DNA of 64,000 nt, taken from assembly GCF_013408535.1 (NCBI RefSeq), contig NZ_JACBZA010000001.1:1944850-2008849 (forward strand), in the 5' to 3' direction. Below, piece by piece: positions 1-9,170 of this stretch. Each line of letters starts with the position of its first letter. Positions within the stretch are counted from its first letter, which is position 1. A program made the translations under genes and the position numbers. Source of the stretch: Actinopolymorpha cephalotaxi. GTDB taxonomy: Bacteria; Actinomycetota; Actinomycetes; Propionibacteriales; Actinopolymorphaceae. Under the pieces are notes generated by a model. That model did no database searches. It saw only the letters and a list, made by a program, of their open reading frames with translations, and was not told the origin of the DNA.

Positions 1-164
<164 letters not shown>

Positions 165-223
165 CCCCGAACACAGGGCCGGGGACGCGCCCCGGCACCA
201 CGATCGGCCGAAGCGGACGCGGC

Positions 224-266
224 GCCGAATGTGATGCCGAATGTGATGCCGAATGTGATGCCGAAT
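224..266. repeat. 12-bp tandem repeat, 3.6 copies
   Basis: The unit GCCGAATGTGAT is repeated three times without change (224-235, 236-247, 248-259) and followed by the first seven bases of a fourth copy. It lies in the 344-base gap between the trmI stop and the arc start. The unit length is a multiple of three, but no plausible gene runs through it. Confidence 0.95.
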
Positions 267-378
267 CCGGTGGCGAAGATGGCCACGGCCCGTAGTGTGG
301 AAGGCCGTAGGCCCCTGGCGTGGAGGAAACGGCCACGATTCGCCATCGGTTTGTGACGTTCTGACTTGTGGGCGTGAC

Positions 379-404
379 CTGTCGGTGGTGGGGAGATATA
401 AGGT
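379..404 (+). promoter_or_regulatory. RecA-NDp-like element upstream of arc (imperfect spacing)
   Basis: CTGTCGGTG (379-387) matches eight of nine positions of the actinobacterial RecA-NDp/PafBC half-element. The downstream A/T box TATAAG starts after 9 bases and TAAGGT after 11, instead of the usual 8. It lies about 105 bases before the arc start. It may be a genuine but degenerate promoter, or chance. Confidence 0.35.
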
Positions 405-508
405 CAGAGGCGTCGGCGCACCGGCTCGGCGCGGACACCAGCGAGATCCACGTTCCTGCGGTTGCACGCAGGGCGCGGACAAGCACAGTGACTGGGGAGG
501 TGAGGGAC

Positions 509-2260
509 GTGCCCGCACCAGACGACCGACGCGAGGCGCGCTCGCCGGACGAGCTCGCCAGCCAGGTCACCTACCTCGAGGAAGAGGTCGCGGCACTGCG
601 CCGCCGGCTCGCGGAGCAGCCGCGGGACAGCCGGCAACTCGAGCAGCGGCTCGCCGAGGCGCAGGCGATGCTGGCCAACGTCACGGCACAGAACGAACGC
701 CTGGCGGGAACGCTCCGGGAGGCCCGGGAGCAGATCGTCACCCTCAAGGACGAGGTGGACCGACTCGCCCAGCCGCCCGCGAGCTTCGGAATCTTCATCA
801 ACCGAAACGACGACGACAGTGCCGACGTCTACACCGGTGGCCGCAAGCTCCGGGTGACGGTCAGCCCCAGCATCGACCTCGACGAGCTCCGCCCGGGCCA
901 GGAGGTCATGCTCAACGAGTCCTTCAACGTCGTTCGCGCACTGTCCTACGAGCAGGTCGGCGAAGTCGTCATGCTCAAGGAGTTGCTGGAGGACGGCGAC
1001 CGCGCGCTGGTCATCGGTCACACCGACGACGAGCGCATCGCGCGGCTCGCCGAGCCGCTGCGCGACACCCCGATCCGGGCCGGCGACTCGCTGCTGTTCG
1101 AGCCCCGTTCCGGCTACGTCTACGAACGCATCCCCAAGACCGAGGTCGAGGAGCTGATCCTCGAAGAGGTCCCCGACATCCAGTACGAAGACATCGGCGG
1201 TCTGCGCAACCAGATCGAGCAGATCCGCGACGCGGTGGAGCTGCCCTACCTCCACGCCGACCTCTTCCGCGAGCACGAGCTGAAGGCGCCGAAGGGCGTA
1301 CTGCTGTACGGTCCGCCCGGGTGCGGCAAGACGCTCATCGCCAAGGCCGTGGCCAACTCCCTCGCCAAGCAGGTGGCGGTGCGCGACGCCAAGACCGAGG
1401 GAAAGAGCTACTTCCTCAACATCAAGGGCCCGGAGCTGCTCAACAAGTACGTCGGTGAGACCGAGCGGCACATCCGCCTGGTGTTCCAGCGGGCCCGGGA
1501 GAAGGCCAGTGAGGGCACACCGGTCATCGTGTTCTTCGACGAGATGGACTCGCTCTTCCGCACCCGCGGCTCGGGCGTGTCCTCCGACGTGGAGAACACC
1601 ATCGTCCCGCAGTTGCTGTCGGAGATCGACGGCGTGGAGGGGCTGGAGAACGTCATCGTCATCGGCGCCTCCAACCGCGAGGACATGATCGACCCGGCGA
1701 TCCTGCGGCCGGGCCGGCTGGACGTGAAGATCAAGATCGAGCGCCCCGACGCCGAGGCCGCCCGGGACATCTTCGCGAAGTACCTCACTCCCACCCTGCC
1801 GCTGCACGAGGACGATCTCGGCGAGTTCAGCCGCAACCGGGACGCCTGTGTCAGTGGCATGATCCAGCGCACCGTGGAGCGGATGTACTCCGAGCTGGAG
1901 GAAAACCGCTTCCTGGAGGTCACCTACGCCAACGGCGACAAGGAGGTCCTGTACTTCAAGGACTTCAACTCCGGCGCCATGATCGAGAACATCGTCAGCC
2001 GGGCCAAGAAGATGGCCATCAAGGACTTCCTCGAGTTGCAGCAGAAGGGCGTACGCGTCCAGCACCTGCTGCAGGCCTGCGTCGACGAGTTCAAGGAGAA
2101 CGAGGACCTGCCCAACACGACCAACCCCGACGACTGGGCGCGGATCTCGGGCAAGAAGGGCGAGCGGATCGTCTTCATCCGTACGCTCATCCAGGGCAAG
2201 GAGGGGGCCGACGCCGGTCGCTCGATCGACACGGTCGCCAACACCGGCCAGTACCTCTGA
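509..2260 (+). CDS. arc: Proteasome-associated AAA+ ATPase ARC/Mpa
   Basis: This is the ring ATPase that unfolds pupylated proteins and threads them into the 20S proteasome. The GTG at 509 was chosen because GGGGAGG (494-500) sits 8 bases upstream and gives 583 aa, the usual size; an ATG at 368 in frame would add 47 unlikely residues. In order it has an N-terminal coiled coil that binds Pup (about residues 12-80), two OB folds, and one AAA domain with Walker A GPPGCGKT at 268-275 and Walker B VIVFFDEM at 339-346. It ends in GQYL; the penultimate tyrosine is the motif that docks into and opens the proteasome gate. A strong hairpin after it suggests it is transcribed separately from dop. Confidence 0.97.
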   Translation: MPAPDDRREARSPDELASQVTYLEEEVAALRRRLAEQPRDSRQLEQRLAEAQAMLANVTAQNERLAGTLREAREQIVTLKDEVDRLAQPPASFGIFINRNDDDSADVYTGGRKLRVTVSPSIDLDELRPGQEVMLNESFNVVRALSYEQVGEVVMLKELLEDGDRALVIGHTDDERIARLAEPLRDTPIRAGDSLLFEPRSGYVYERIPKTEVEELILEEVPDIQYEDIGGLRNQIEQIRDAVELPYLHADLFREHELKAPKGVLLYGPPGCGKTLIAKAVANSLAKQVAVRDAKTEGKSYFLNIKGPELLNKYVGETERHIRLVFQRAREKASEGTPVIVFFDEMDSLFRTRGSGVSSDVENTIVPQLLSEIDGVEGLENVIVIGASNREDMIDPAILRPGRLDVKIKIERPDAEAARDIFAKYLTPTLPLHEDDLGEFSRNRDACVSGMIQRTVERMYSELEENRFLEVTYANGDKEVLYFKDFNSGAMIENIVSRAKKMAIKDFLELQQKGVRVQHLLQACVDEFKENEDLPNTTNPDDWARISGKKGERIVFIRTLIQGKEGADAGRSIDTVANTGQYL

Positions 2261-2318
2261 CCAACCCTGACCAGCCTCTGACAACCGCCTTCTCGGCGGA
2301 CACGACCAAGCAGTCAGA

Positions 2319-2358
2319 CCCGCGGGTGTCCCGCTCGACCGAGTGGGGCACCCGCGGG
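2319..2358 (+). terminator. Long hairpin after arc
   Basis: The arms CCCGCGGGTG and CACCCGCGGG pair perfectly, and the stem continues inward to about 18-19 pairs with two G-U pairs and a tetraloop-sized turn. No U-tract follows, which is common for actinobacterial terminators. It separates arc from dop. Confidence 0.75.
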
Positions 2359-2511
2359 CGTCATGACCGGTATCTCCGGCGACAATCGGCTAACCCTGCC
2401 CTACACACACGGCTTGTCCGCGTACGCTCGTAAGAGCGGCCGGGGCGGGCGTGAGCCGTCCGGCTCGGGGCTCGGCGACGCGGCGATGCCCCACTGGCGA
2501 CGAGGAGTCCC

Positions 2512-4023
2512 ATGAGTGTGCACCGGGTAATGGGCGTGGAGACCGAGTACGGCATCTCCGTCGCCGGGCAACCGACCGTCAACCCGATGCTGTCGTCCTC
2601 GCAGGTCGTGAACGCCTACGCGGGCAAGGTGATCCGCGCGCGCCGGGCCCGGTGGGACTTCGAGGAGGAGAACCCGCTGCGCGACGCGCGCGGTTTCGAC
2701 CTCGCCCGGGACGTGGCCGATGACAGCCAGCTCACCGACGAGGAGGTGGGGCTGGCCAACGCGATCCTCACCAACGGCGCCCGGCTCTACGTCGACCACG
2801 CCCACCCGGAGTACTCCTCGCCGGAGGTGACCAACCCGCGCGATCTCGTTCTGTGGGACAAGGCGGGGGAGCGGGTGATGCTGGAGGCCTCCCGGCGGGC
2901 GGCCGAGCCGCCGCTGTCGACCTCGATCCTGCTCTACAAGAACAACACCGACAACAAGGGCGCGTCCTACGGCTGCCACGAGAACTACCTCATGAGCCGG
3001 TCGACGCCGTTCGCCGACATCGTGCGCAACCTCACGCCGTTCTTCGTCAGCCGGCAGGTGGTGTGCGGCGCCGGCCGGGTCGGGCTCGGCCAGGACGGCA
3101 GCAGGCACGGCTTCCAGATCAGCCAGCGGGCCGACTTCTTCGAGGTCGAGGTGGGCCTGGAGACCACGCTGAAGCGCCCGATCATCAACACCCGGGACGA
3201 GCCGCACGCCGACGCCGACAAGTACCGCCGCCTGCACGTCATCATCGGCGACGCCAACCTGTCGGAGGTGGCGACCTACCTCAAGGCGGGCACGACGGCC
3301 CTCGTGCTGTCGATGATCGAGGACGACTTCCTCACCACCGACCTGAGCGTCGAGCACCCGGTGACGTCGCTGCACGAGGTTTCGCACGACCCGAGTCTGC
3401 GGCACCTCCTGACACTGAAGAGCGGCCGGAAGCTGACCGCGGTCCAGCTCCAGATGGAGTACCTCGAGAACGCCCGCAAGTACGTCGAGGACCGCAGCGG
3501 CGCCGACACCGACCCGGAGACCCGGGACGTCCTGGACCGCTGGGAGTCGGTGCTGACGCGCCTGGAGTCCGACCCGATGTCGCTGTCCCGCGAGCTGGAC
3601 TGGGTGGCCAAGCTGGCCGTCCTGCAGCAGTACCGCGAGCGGGACGGGCTGGACTGGAGCCACCCCAAGCTCCAGCTGGTCGACCTGCAGTACGCCGACC
3701 TGCGGCCCGAGCGGGGCCTGTACCCCCGGTTCGTCGAGCGCGGCCGGATGGCCCGGATCCTCACCGACGCGGAGATCGAACGCGCCGTGCACCAGCCGCC
3801 GGAGGACACCCGCGCATACTTCCGCGGCCGATGCCTGGCGCAGTACTCCGAGCATGTGGCCGCCGCGTCGTGGGACTCGGTGATCTTCGACCTCCCCGGC
3901 AACGAGTCGCTGCAGCGCGTTCCGACCCTGGAGCCGCTGCGGGGGACCCGCGCCCACGTCGGCCGGCTCCTCGACCGCTGCCGGACCGCGGAGGAGCTCG
4001 TTCGCGCCATCACCGGAGGCTAG
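2512..4023 (+). CDS. dop: Deamidase of Pup / depupylase Dop
   Basis: Dop converts the C-terminal Gln of Pup to Glu so that it can be ligated, and also removes Pup from substrates. It belongs to the carboxylate-amine ligase family shared with PafA. The 503-aa product has the N-terminal GVETEYG nucleotide/Mg motif (residues 8-14), the Dop-specific loop (about 40-80) that PafA lacks, and Asp95 in the [10 protein letters not shown] block, which matches the catalytic Asp of characterised Dop proteins. The ATG start follows GAGGAG at about 2500. Downstream lies the 45-base C run and then pup, whose product ends in GGQ and therefore needs Dop. The two ligase-fold genes dop and pafA flank pup-prcBA, as expected. 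Confidence 0.97.
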   Translation: MSVHRVMGVETEYGISVAGQPTVNPMLSSSQVVNAYAGKVIRARRARWDFEEENPLRDARGFDLARDVADDSQLTDEEVGLANAILTNGARLYVDHAHPEYSSPEVTNPRDLVLWDKAGERVMLEASRRAAEPPLSTSILLYKNNTDNKGASYGCHENYLMSRSTPFADIVRNLTPFFVSRQVVCGAGRVGLGQDGSRHGFQISQRADFFEVEVGLETTLKRPIINTRDEPHADADKYRRLHVIIGDANLSEVATYLKAGTTALVLSMIEDDFLTTDLSVEHPVTSLHEVSHDPSLRHLLTLKSGRKLTAVQLQMEYLENARKYVEDRSGADTDPETRDVLDRWESVLTRLESDPMSLSRELDWVAKLAVLQQYRERDGLDWSHPKLQLVDLQYADLRPERGLYPRFVERGRMARILTDAEIERAVHQPPEDTRAYFRGRCLAQYSEHVAAASWDSVIFDLPGNESLQRVPTLEPLRGTRAHVGRLLDRCRTAEELVRAITGG

Positions 4024-4042
4024 GTCCTTCACGACCCGCCCT

Positions 4043-4093
<51 letters not shown>

Positions 4094-4212
4094 CGGTGCA
4101 CTCCGAAACAGGCCACAGGTCCGGTTCGCGGCCCGTGGGACCCGGTCGTTCGCCCCGTTTTGCCCGGCAAAGCCCGTAGGGTGTCGAGTCTGGTGCGCTG
4201 GGTACCTGCCCC

Positions 4213-4235
4213 TGGTCGGTGTGCGCTTGTAAGGT
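4213..4235 (+). promoter_or_regulatory. PafBC/RecA-NDp-type promoter of pup
   Basis: TGGTCGGTG (4213-4221), then exactly 8 bases, then TAAGGT (4230-4235). The mycobacterial RecA-NDp consensus is TTGTCRGTG-N8-TANNNT, so there is one mismatch in the 9-base element and the spacing is exact. Transcription would begin near 4242, giving a leader of about 47 bases that carries the pup ribosome binding site. Recognition by the PafBC proteins encoded in this window is an inference. Confidence 0.55.
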
Positions 4236-4288
4236 CCAGGTAGGCGGTACCAAAGCAACCCCTGTGGAGTAGGTCGGGGAGGGGCGAG

Positions 4289-4510
4289 ATGGGAACACGA
4301 GACGGCGGCTCGGGCGGTCAGCAGCACCGCACCACGCGCAAGGGCTCCGATGAGGAGGAGCTCACCGACGTCCAGGCCGACGAGGCCACCAAGGAGCGCA
4401 AGGACCAGATCGACGAGGACGTCGACTCGATCCTGGACGAGATCGACGAGGTGCTGGAGGAGAACGCCGAGGACTTCGTGCGCAGCTTCGTCCAGAAGGG
4501 CGGCCAGTAA
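4289..4510 (+). CDS. pup: Prokaryotic ubiquitin-like protein Pup
   Basis: Pup is the small, mostly disordered protein modifier that PafA attaches to lysines of target proteins. The 73-aa product is rich in Asp and Glu and has the conserved segment that folds into a helix on the ARC coiled coil (about residues 35-65). It ends in KGGQ: the terminal Gln must be deamidated by Dop before ligation. GGGGAGGGG (4276-4284) is the ribosome binding site. It is somewhat longer than the 64-aa M. tuberculosis Pup, the extra residues being at the N-terminus. It probably heads a pup-prcB-prcA unit, although 280 bases separate it from prcB. Confidence 0.97.
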   Translation: MGTRDGGSGGQQHRTTRKGSDEEELTDVQADEATKERKDQIDEDVDSILDEIDEVLEENAEDFVRSFVQKGGQ

Positions 4511-4728
4511 CACCGGGCCGCCGGTCCCTCGACGGCGGATTTCGCGACCGCGCGGCCGGTCCGGGACGAGCACCTGGCATCCATCGGTGCTCGCCCCGCT
4601 CGACCGGCCGCCGCGGCCGTCCAGGTTGCCGATCGAGGTCGCGCGGACCTGTGCTCTCGTGCCCCGTATGTCACCGCGCCCCGGTAGGTTTCCGGATGAG
4701 CCCGGTGCGATCCGCCGGGCACACCACC

Positions 4729-4750
4729 ACAGATCCACGACAGATCCACG
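4729..4750. repeat. 11-bp tandem duplication in the pup-prcB gap
   Basis: ACAGATCCACG occurs twice in tandem (4729-4739 and 4740-4750), 40 bases before the prcB start. The 280-base pup-prcB gap otherwise contains one weak hairpin just after pup (CCGCCG/CGGCGG, 4518-4538) and no gene I can support. Confidence 0.9.
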
Positions 4751-4790
4751 ACGCATCTGGGACACATCCAGCAGGACTGGAAGGAGAGGT

Positions 4791-5663
4791 GTGGGCACCG
4801 ATCGATCAGGCGCCGGGCGTCTTCCCGACGCTCTCTTCGCCACCGGGACCTCGTCGTTCGCCGAGTTCCTGGGCGCGCACGCGCCGGAAATGCTGCCCGG
4901 TGGTCGGACACCACCCGGCGCGGCAGTGAGCGACGAGGTGCCGCACGGCACCACCATCGTGGCCGCGACCTACGCGGGCGGCGTGGTGATGGCCGGCGAC
5001 CGGCGGGCGACGATGGGCAACGTCATCGCGGTCCGCGACGTGGAGAAGGTGTTCTCCGCGGACGAGTACTCCATGGTGGGGTACGCCGGCAGCGCGGGTG
5101 TCGGTGCGGAGCTGGTGAGGCTGTTCCAGGTGGAGCTCGAGCACTACGAGAAGCTCGAGGGCACCACGTTGTCCATCGAGGGCAAGGCCAACCGGCTGGG
5201 CATGCTGTTGCGTTCCAACCTCGGGTTGGCCATGCAGGGCCTCGCGGTGGTTCCCCTCTTCGCCGGGTACGACCTGGAGACCGGCAACGGCCGCATCTAC
5301 TCCTACGACATCACCGGTGGCCGCTACGAGGAGCGTGAGTTCCACTCGATCGGTTCGGGGTCGGTGTTCGCCCGCGGCGCGCTGAAGAAGCTCTACCACG
5401 CCGAGGCCGGACGCGACGACGCCATCGGCGGCTGCCTGCAGGCTTTGTACGACGCCGCCGACGACGACTCCGCGACCGGCGGGCCGGACGTCTTCCGCCG
5501 CATCTACCCCATGGTCGCGACGGTCAGCGACGCGGGCTTCCACCGGCTGCCCGACAACGAGGTGGCCGCTCTCGTGGAGCGTCTGCTCTCGGGGCGGATG
5601 CGCCGCCCCGACGGTCCGACCGCCCCGGTGTTCCCCGACGACGAGAGCGGTGAAGCCCGATGA
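4791..5663 (+). CDS. prcB: 20S proteasome beta subunit (threonine protease), with propeptide
   Basis: PrcB forms the two inner catalytic rings of the 20S proteasome. The GTG at 4791 follows AAGGAGAGG (4781-4789) and yields 290 aa. A 53-residue propeptide precedes the autocleavage site in [10 protein letters not shown]; Thr54 becomes the N-terminal nucleophile. Downstream are the conserved Asp and Lys regions of the Ntn hydrolase fold ([16 protein letters not shown]) and [12 protein letters not shown]. The stop codon overlaps the prcA ATG (ATGA), so the two chains should be made in equal amounts by translational coupling. Confidence 0.97.
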   Translation: MGTDRSGAGRLPDALFATGTSSFAEFLGAHAPEMLPGGRTPPGAAVSDEVPHGTTIVAATYAGGVVMAGDRRATMGNVIAVRDVEKVFSADEYSMVGYAGSAGVGAELVRLFQVELEHYEKLEGTTLSIEGKANRLGMLLRSNLGLAMQGLAVVPLFAGYDLETGNGRIYSYDITGGRYEEREFHSIGSGSVFARGALKKLYHAEAGRDDAIGGCLQALYDAADDDSATGGPDVFRRIYPMVATVSDAGFHRLPDNEVAALVERLLSGRMRRPDGPTAPVFPDDESGEAR

Positions 5664-6475
5664 CCATGCCGTTCTACGTCTCGCCCGAACAACAGATGAA
5701 GGACCGGGCGGATTTCGCTCGGAAGAACATCGCCCGCGGCCGCGGTGTGGCCGTGCTGCAGTACGACAACGGCATCGTGCTGGTCGCGGAGAACCGCTCG
5801 CCCGCGCTGCACAAGATCAGCGAGATCTACGACCGGATCGCGTTCGCCGCGGTCGGCCGCTACAACGAGTTCGAGAACCTCCGCGTGGCCGGCGTCCGCA
5901 GCGCGGACATGCGCGGATATTCGTACGACCGCCGTGACGTCACCGCCCGCGGCCTGGCCAACTTCTACGCCCAGGTGCTCGGCACGATCTTCTCCAGCGT
6001 CGCGGAGAAGCCCTACGAGGTCGAGCTCTTCGTCGCGGAGGTCGGTGAGAGCGCGGAGCAGGACCAGATCTACCGGCTCACCTACGACGGGTCGGTCGCC
6101 GACGAACGCGGCTACGCGGCCATGGGTGGCTCCGCCGAACAGATCAACGCGTTCCTGGAGCGCCGGTACCAGCATGGCCAGTCACTGTCGGCGGTGCTCG
6201 CCCTCGCGGTGGAGGCGCTCGGCCAGGACGGCAACGGCAACCGCCGGCTCGACGCCAGCCAGCTCGAGGTGGCGGTGCTCGACCGCACCCGCATCCAGAA
6301 GCGCAAGTTCCGCCGGCTGGTGGGGCCGGCCCTGGACCGGCTGCTCACCGCCGGAGAGGCTTCGGCGCCCGGTCCGGACCAGACACCGGCGGGCACCGGC
6401 GAGAGCCCGGACAGCCCACCTGGCGGGACATCCGGCGACACGCCGCCCGGCGAGCAGGCTGGTGGTCCCGCGTAG
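5660..6475 (+). CDS. prcA: 20S proteasome alpha subunit
   Basis: PrcA makes the outer rings that gate the proteolytic chamber and bind ARC. The 271-aa protein starts [20 protein letters not shown], the alpha-subunit N-terminal gate and H0 helix, and has no processed Thr. Core blocks include [26 protein letters not shown] and [15 protein letters not shown]. After about residue 235 there is a disordered Pro/Gly/Thr-rich tail ([16 protein letters not shown]), common in PrcA. It overlaps prcB by 4 bases at its start. Confidence 0.96.
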   Translation: MTMPFYVSPEQQMKDRADFARKNIARGRGVAVLQYDNGIVLVAENRSPALHKISEIYDRIAFAAVGRYNEFENLRVAGVRSADMRGYSYDRRDVTARGLANFYAQVLGTIFSSVAEKPYEVELFVAEVGESAEQDQIYRLTYDGSVADERGYAAMGGSAEQINAFLERRYQHGQSLSAVLALAVEALGQDGNGNRRLDASQLEVAVLDRTRIQKRKFRRLVGPALDRLLTAGEASAPGPDQTPAGTGESPDSPPGGTSGDTPPGEQAGGPA

Positions 6476-6544
6476 CCGCATCGTGACCAGATCAACTTCG
6501 CTCGCTTCGCCCCTGCGACGCCACGACGACATAGTGTGGTGACC

Positions 6545-7906
6545 ATGGACCGTCGCATATTCGGCCTCGAGAACGAGTACGGCGTCACCTGTACCTTCCG
6601 CGGTCAGCGGCGGCTCTCGCCCGACGAGGTGGCCCGTTACCTCTTCCGGCGTGTCGTGTCGTGGGGGCGGAGCAGCAACGTCTTCCTTCGTAACGGCGCC
6701 CGGCTCTACCTCGACGTCGGCAGCCATCCCGAGTACGCCACCCCCGAGTGCGACTCGATCATCGACCTGGTGACGCACGACAAGGCGGGGGAGCGGATCC
6801 TCGAGGGTCTGCTGGTCGACGCCGAGCGGCGGCTGCGCGAGGAGGGCATCGCCGGGGACGTCTACCTGTTCAAGAACAACACCGACTCCGCAGGCAACTC
6901 CTACGGCTGCCACGAGAACTACCTCGTCAGCCGGCACGGCGAGTTCTCCCGGCTGGCCGACGTCCTCATCCCGTTCCTCGTCTCCCGGCAGATCATCTGC
7001 GGCGCCGGCAAGGTGCTGCAGACTCCCCGTGGCGCGGTCTACGCGGTCAGCCAGCGGGCCGAGCACATCTGGGAGGGCGTCTCCTCGGCCACCACGCGGT
7101 CCCGTCCGATCATCAACACCCGCGACGAACCGCACGCGGACGCCGAGCGTTACCGCCGGCTGCACGTCATCGTCGGCGACTCCAACATGTCGGAGACGAC
7201 CACCCTGCTGAAGGTGGGTGCCACCGACCTGGTGCTCCGGATGATCGAGTCCGGGCTGGTGCTACGCGACCTGACGCTGGAGAACCCCATCCGGGCGATC
7301 CGGGAGATCTCCCACGACATCACCGGCCGGCGCAAGGTGCGGCTGGCCAACGGCCGCGAGGCCAGCGCGCTGGAGATCCAGGAGGAGTACTTCACCAAGG
7401 CCCGCGACTTCGTCGAGCGCCGCGAGCTCGCCACGCCGCTGGTGACCAAGGTGCTCGACCTGTGGGAACGCACGCTGAAGGCGGTCGACTCCGGCGACCT
7501 GACCCTGGTGGAGCGCGAGATCGACTGGGTGGCGAAGTACCGCCTGGTCAATCGCTACCGCACCAAGCACGGCCTGTCGCTGAACAGCCCACGGGTCGCC
7601 CAGCTCGACCTCGCCTACCACGACATCCACCGCGACCGCGGGCTGTACTACCTGCTCGAACGCCGCGGCCAGATGACGAGGCTGACCAACGACCTCGAGG
7701 TGTTCGAGGCGAAGTCGGTGCCGCCGCAGACCACCCGGGCCCGGCTGCGCGGCGAGTTCATCAAGCGCGCCCAGGAGCGCCGCCGCGACTTCACCGTCGA
7801 CTGGGTACACCTCAAGCTCAACGACCAGGCCCAGCGCACGGTCCTGTGCAAGGACCCGTTCCGCAGCGTCGACGAGCGGGTGGAAAAGCTCATCCAGAGC
7901 ATGTGA
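6545..7906 (+). CDS. pafA: Pup-protein ligase PafA
   Basis: PafA phosphorylates the C-terminal Glu of deamidated Pup and joins it to a substrate lysine. The 453-aa product begins [16 protein letters not shown], aligned with the PafA N-terminus. It lacks the Dop loop and has the catalytic Asp in [15 protein letters not shown] (Asp57 in this numbering) and the [18 protein letters not shown] block shared with Dop. GTG codons at 6536 and 6539 are also in frame, but the ATG at 6545 lies exactly 7 bases after a TAGTGT box (6532-6537) with no Shine-Dalgarno sequence, so I expect a leaderless mRNA starting at or beside this ATG. Confidence 0.97.
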   Translation: MDRRIFGLENEYGVTCTFRGQRRLSPDEVARYLFRRVVSWGRSSNVFLRNGARLYLDVGSHPEYATPECDSIIDLVTHDKAGERILEGLLVDAERRLREEGIAGDVYLFKNNTDSAGNSYGCHENYLVSRHGEFSRLADVLIPFLVSRQIICGAGKVLQTPRGAVYAVSQRAEHIWEGVSSATTRSRPIINTRDEPHADAERYRRLHVIVGDSNMSETTTLLKVGATDLVLRMIESGLVLRDLTLENPIRAIREISHDITGRRKVRLANGREASALEIQEEYFTKARDFVERRELATPLVTKVLDLWERTLKAVDSGDLTLVEREIDWVAKYRLVNRYRTKHGLSLNSPRVAQLDLAYHDIHRDRGLYYLLERRGQMTRLTNDLEVFEAKSVPPQTTRARLRGEFIKRAQERRRDFTVDWVHLKLNDQAQRTVLCKDPFRSVDERVEKLIQSM

Positions 7907-7914
7907 AATCATCC

Positions 7915-7956
7915 GCGACCCCGCGATACCTCACGTTCGGTACGCCCGCGGGTCGC
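7915..7956 (+). terminator. Possible hairpin after pafA
   Basis: GCGACCCCGCG (7915-7925) can pair with CGCGGGTCGC (7947-7956) with one bulge and a 21-base loop. It lies just after the pafA stop and before the next promoter. It is weaker than the other hairpins listed. Confidence 0.4.
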
Positions 7957-7981
7957 TCAGGGATGGTTAAGGTTCCCCGTC

Positions 7982-7987
7982 TAGTGT
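7982..7987 (+). promoter_or_regulatory. -10 box of the FKBP lipoprotein gene
   Basis: TAGTGT, the same hexamer as at pafA. The start codon lies 42 bases further on with its own ribosome binding site, so this transcript should have a leader of about 36 bases. No clear -35 box was found. Confidence 0.5.
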
Positions 7988-8029
7988 GGTCGACTGTTTG
8001 TGCCGTCTCCCGATTCCGAGGTGTTCCCA

Positions 8030-9025
8030 GTGCGTCGTGGCCTGATAGCCGCCCTCCTGACGTCGTTGCTCGTCGTCACCGCCGCGTGCGGCTCGTCCGA
8101 CTCGACCGACTCGTCCGGTTCGCCCGGCGCCAAGACCACCAAGTCGGCCGGGGCGACCGCACCCGCCAAGCAGAAGACCAGCACCATCGACGCGGTCAAG
8201 GTCGCCGGTGACGCGGGCAAGAAGCCCACCGTCACCTTCGCCAAGCCGTTCAGCGTCGCCTCCACCCAGTCCAAGGTGATCAAGGAGGGCTCCGGCCCGA
8301 AGCTCGCCGAGGGCCAGGAGGTCGTCGTCGACTACGTGGGCGTCAACGGCCGGGACAGCAAGGAGTTCGACTCGTCCTGGAAGAACGGCGGCCCCACCTC
8401 GTTCGGGCTCGCCAAGGGCAAGCTGATCAACGGCTTCGTGACCGGCCTGGTCGGCAAGCCGGTCGGCAGCCGGGTACTCATCACCATCCCGCCGAAGGAC
8501 GGCTACGGCGCCAACGGCCAGCCGCAGGCCGGCATCAAGGGCACCGACAGCCTGGTGTTCGTGATCGACGTGAAGAAGGCCTACAAGCCGCTGAGCAAGG
8601 CCGAGGGCACCAAGGTCACCCCGCCGAAGGATCTCCCCGCGGTGAAGACCGACGCCAAGGACATCCCGACCGCGATCACCATCCCCAAGGGCGCGACCGC
8701 GCCGAAGAAGCTCGTCGCGCAGCCGCTGATCAAGGGGAAGGGCCCGAAGGTCACCGCCAAGCAGACGGTCAACATGCACTACCTGGCCGTCAACTGGCGG
8801 ACCGGCAAGCCGTTCGACTCCTCCTGGCAGCGCGGATACCAGAACCTCCCGCTCCCCAACACCCCGGTCAAGGGGCTCGCCGAGGGCCTGGTCGGCCAGA
8901 CCGTCGGCAGCCGCGTGCTGCTGGTCCTGCCGCCGAACAAGAGCTTCGGCCAGGACCTCCCGCAGACCGACGTGAAGAAGACCGACACGATCGTGTTCGT
9001 GGTGGACATCCTCGGCGCCAACTGA
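8030..9025 (+). CDS. Secreted lipoprotein with two FKBP-type peptidyl-prolyl isomerase domains
   Basis: It probably helps fold exported proteins at the outer face of the membrane. With the GTG at 8030 the product is 331 aa and begins MRRGLIAALLTSLLVVTAAC, a lipoprotein signal with Cys20 as the lipidation site; a GTG at 8000 is in frame but would bury the signal. A Ser/Thr/Lys/Ala-rich linker is followed by two FKBP domains, about residues 85-175 (QEVVVDYVGVNG to DSLVFVIDV) and 235-330 (QTVNMHYLAVNW to DTIVFVVDI). Both keep the family pattern F-D-S-S-W before the active-site loop. An FKBP gene between pafA and pafB is common in actinobacteria. Confidence 0.9.
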   Translation: MRRGLIAALLTSLLVVTAACGSSDSTDSSGSPGAKTTKSAGATAPAKQKTSTIDAVKVAGDAGKKPTVTFAKPFSVASTQSKVIKEGSGPKLAEGQEVVVDYVGVNGRDSKEFDSSWKNGGPTSFGLAKGKLINGFVTGLVGKPVGSRVLITIPPKDGYGANGQPQAGIKGTDSLVFVIDVKKAYKPLSKAEGTKVTPPKDLPAVKTDAKDIPTAITIPKGATAPKKLVAQPLIKGKGPKVTAKQTVNMHYLAVNWRTGKPFDSSWQRGYQNLPLPNTPVKGLAEGLVGQTVGSRVLLVLPPNKSFGQDLPQTDVKKTDTIVFVVDILGAN

Positions 9026-9031
9026 CGGCCC

Positions 9032-9059
9032 GGGTCCGCGGCGGAGCGCCGCCGGACCC
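9032..9059. terminator. Hairpin between the FKBP gene and the DUF3866 gene
   Basis: GGGTCCG-CGGCG pairs with CGCCG-CCGGACCC with one bulged base and a 3-base loop. It sits 6 bases after the FKBP stop. Confidence 0.65.
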
Positions 9060-9128
9060 ACGACGGCACGAACCAGCACCACGGGAACAACAGAGCAACC
9101 GCAACAGCCGAAGAACGGGAACGACCGT

Positions 9129-9170
9129 CGCCGCCCGGCCTCTCCTCAGTCGAGGAGGAGCCGGGCGGCG
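9129..9170. terminator. Second hairpin, overlapping the DUF3866 stop codon
   Basis: CGCCGCCCGGC (9129-9139) pairs perfectly with GCCGGGCGGCG (9160-9170), and CTCCTC pairs with GAGGAG inside. The DUF3866 stop codon (9146-9148) lies in the loop region, so the hairpin includes its last codons. It could end transcription from both sides. Confidence 0.6.

Noticed and set aside
404-2284. Long open frame on the minus strand opposite arc
   Set aside because: It mirrors the codon pattern of arc; its composition (Leu, Val, Gly, Asp rich, no motif) is that of a shadow in GC-rich DNA.
4791-6475. A second catalytic threonine in prcA
   Set aside because: The N-terminus has the alpha-subunit gate and no Gly-Thr processing site.
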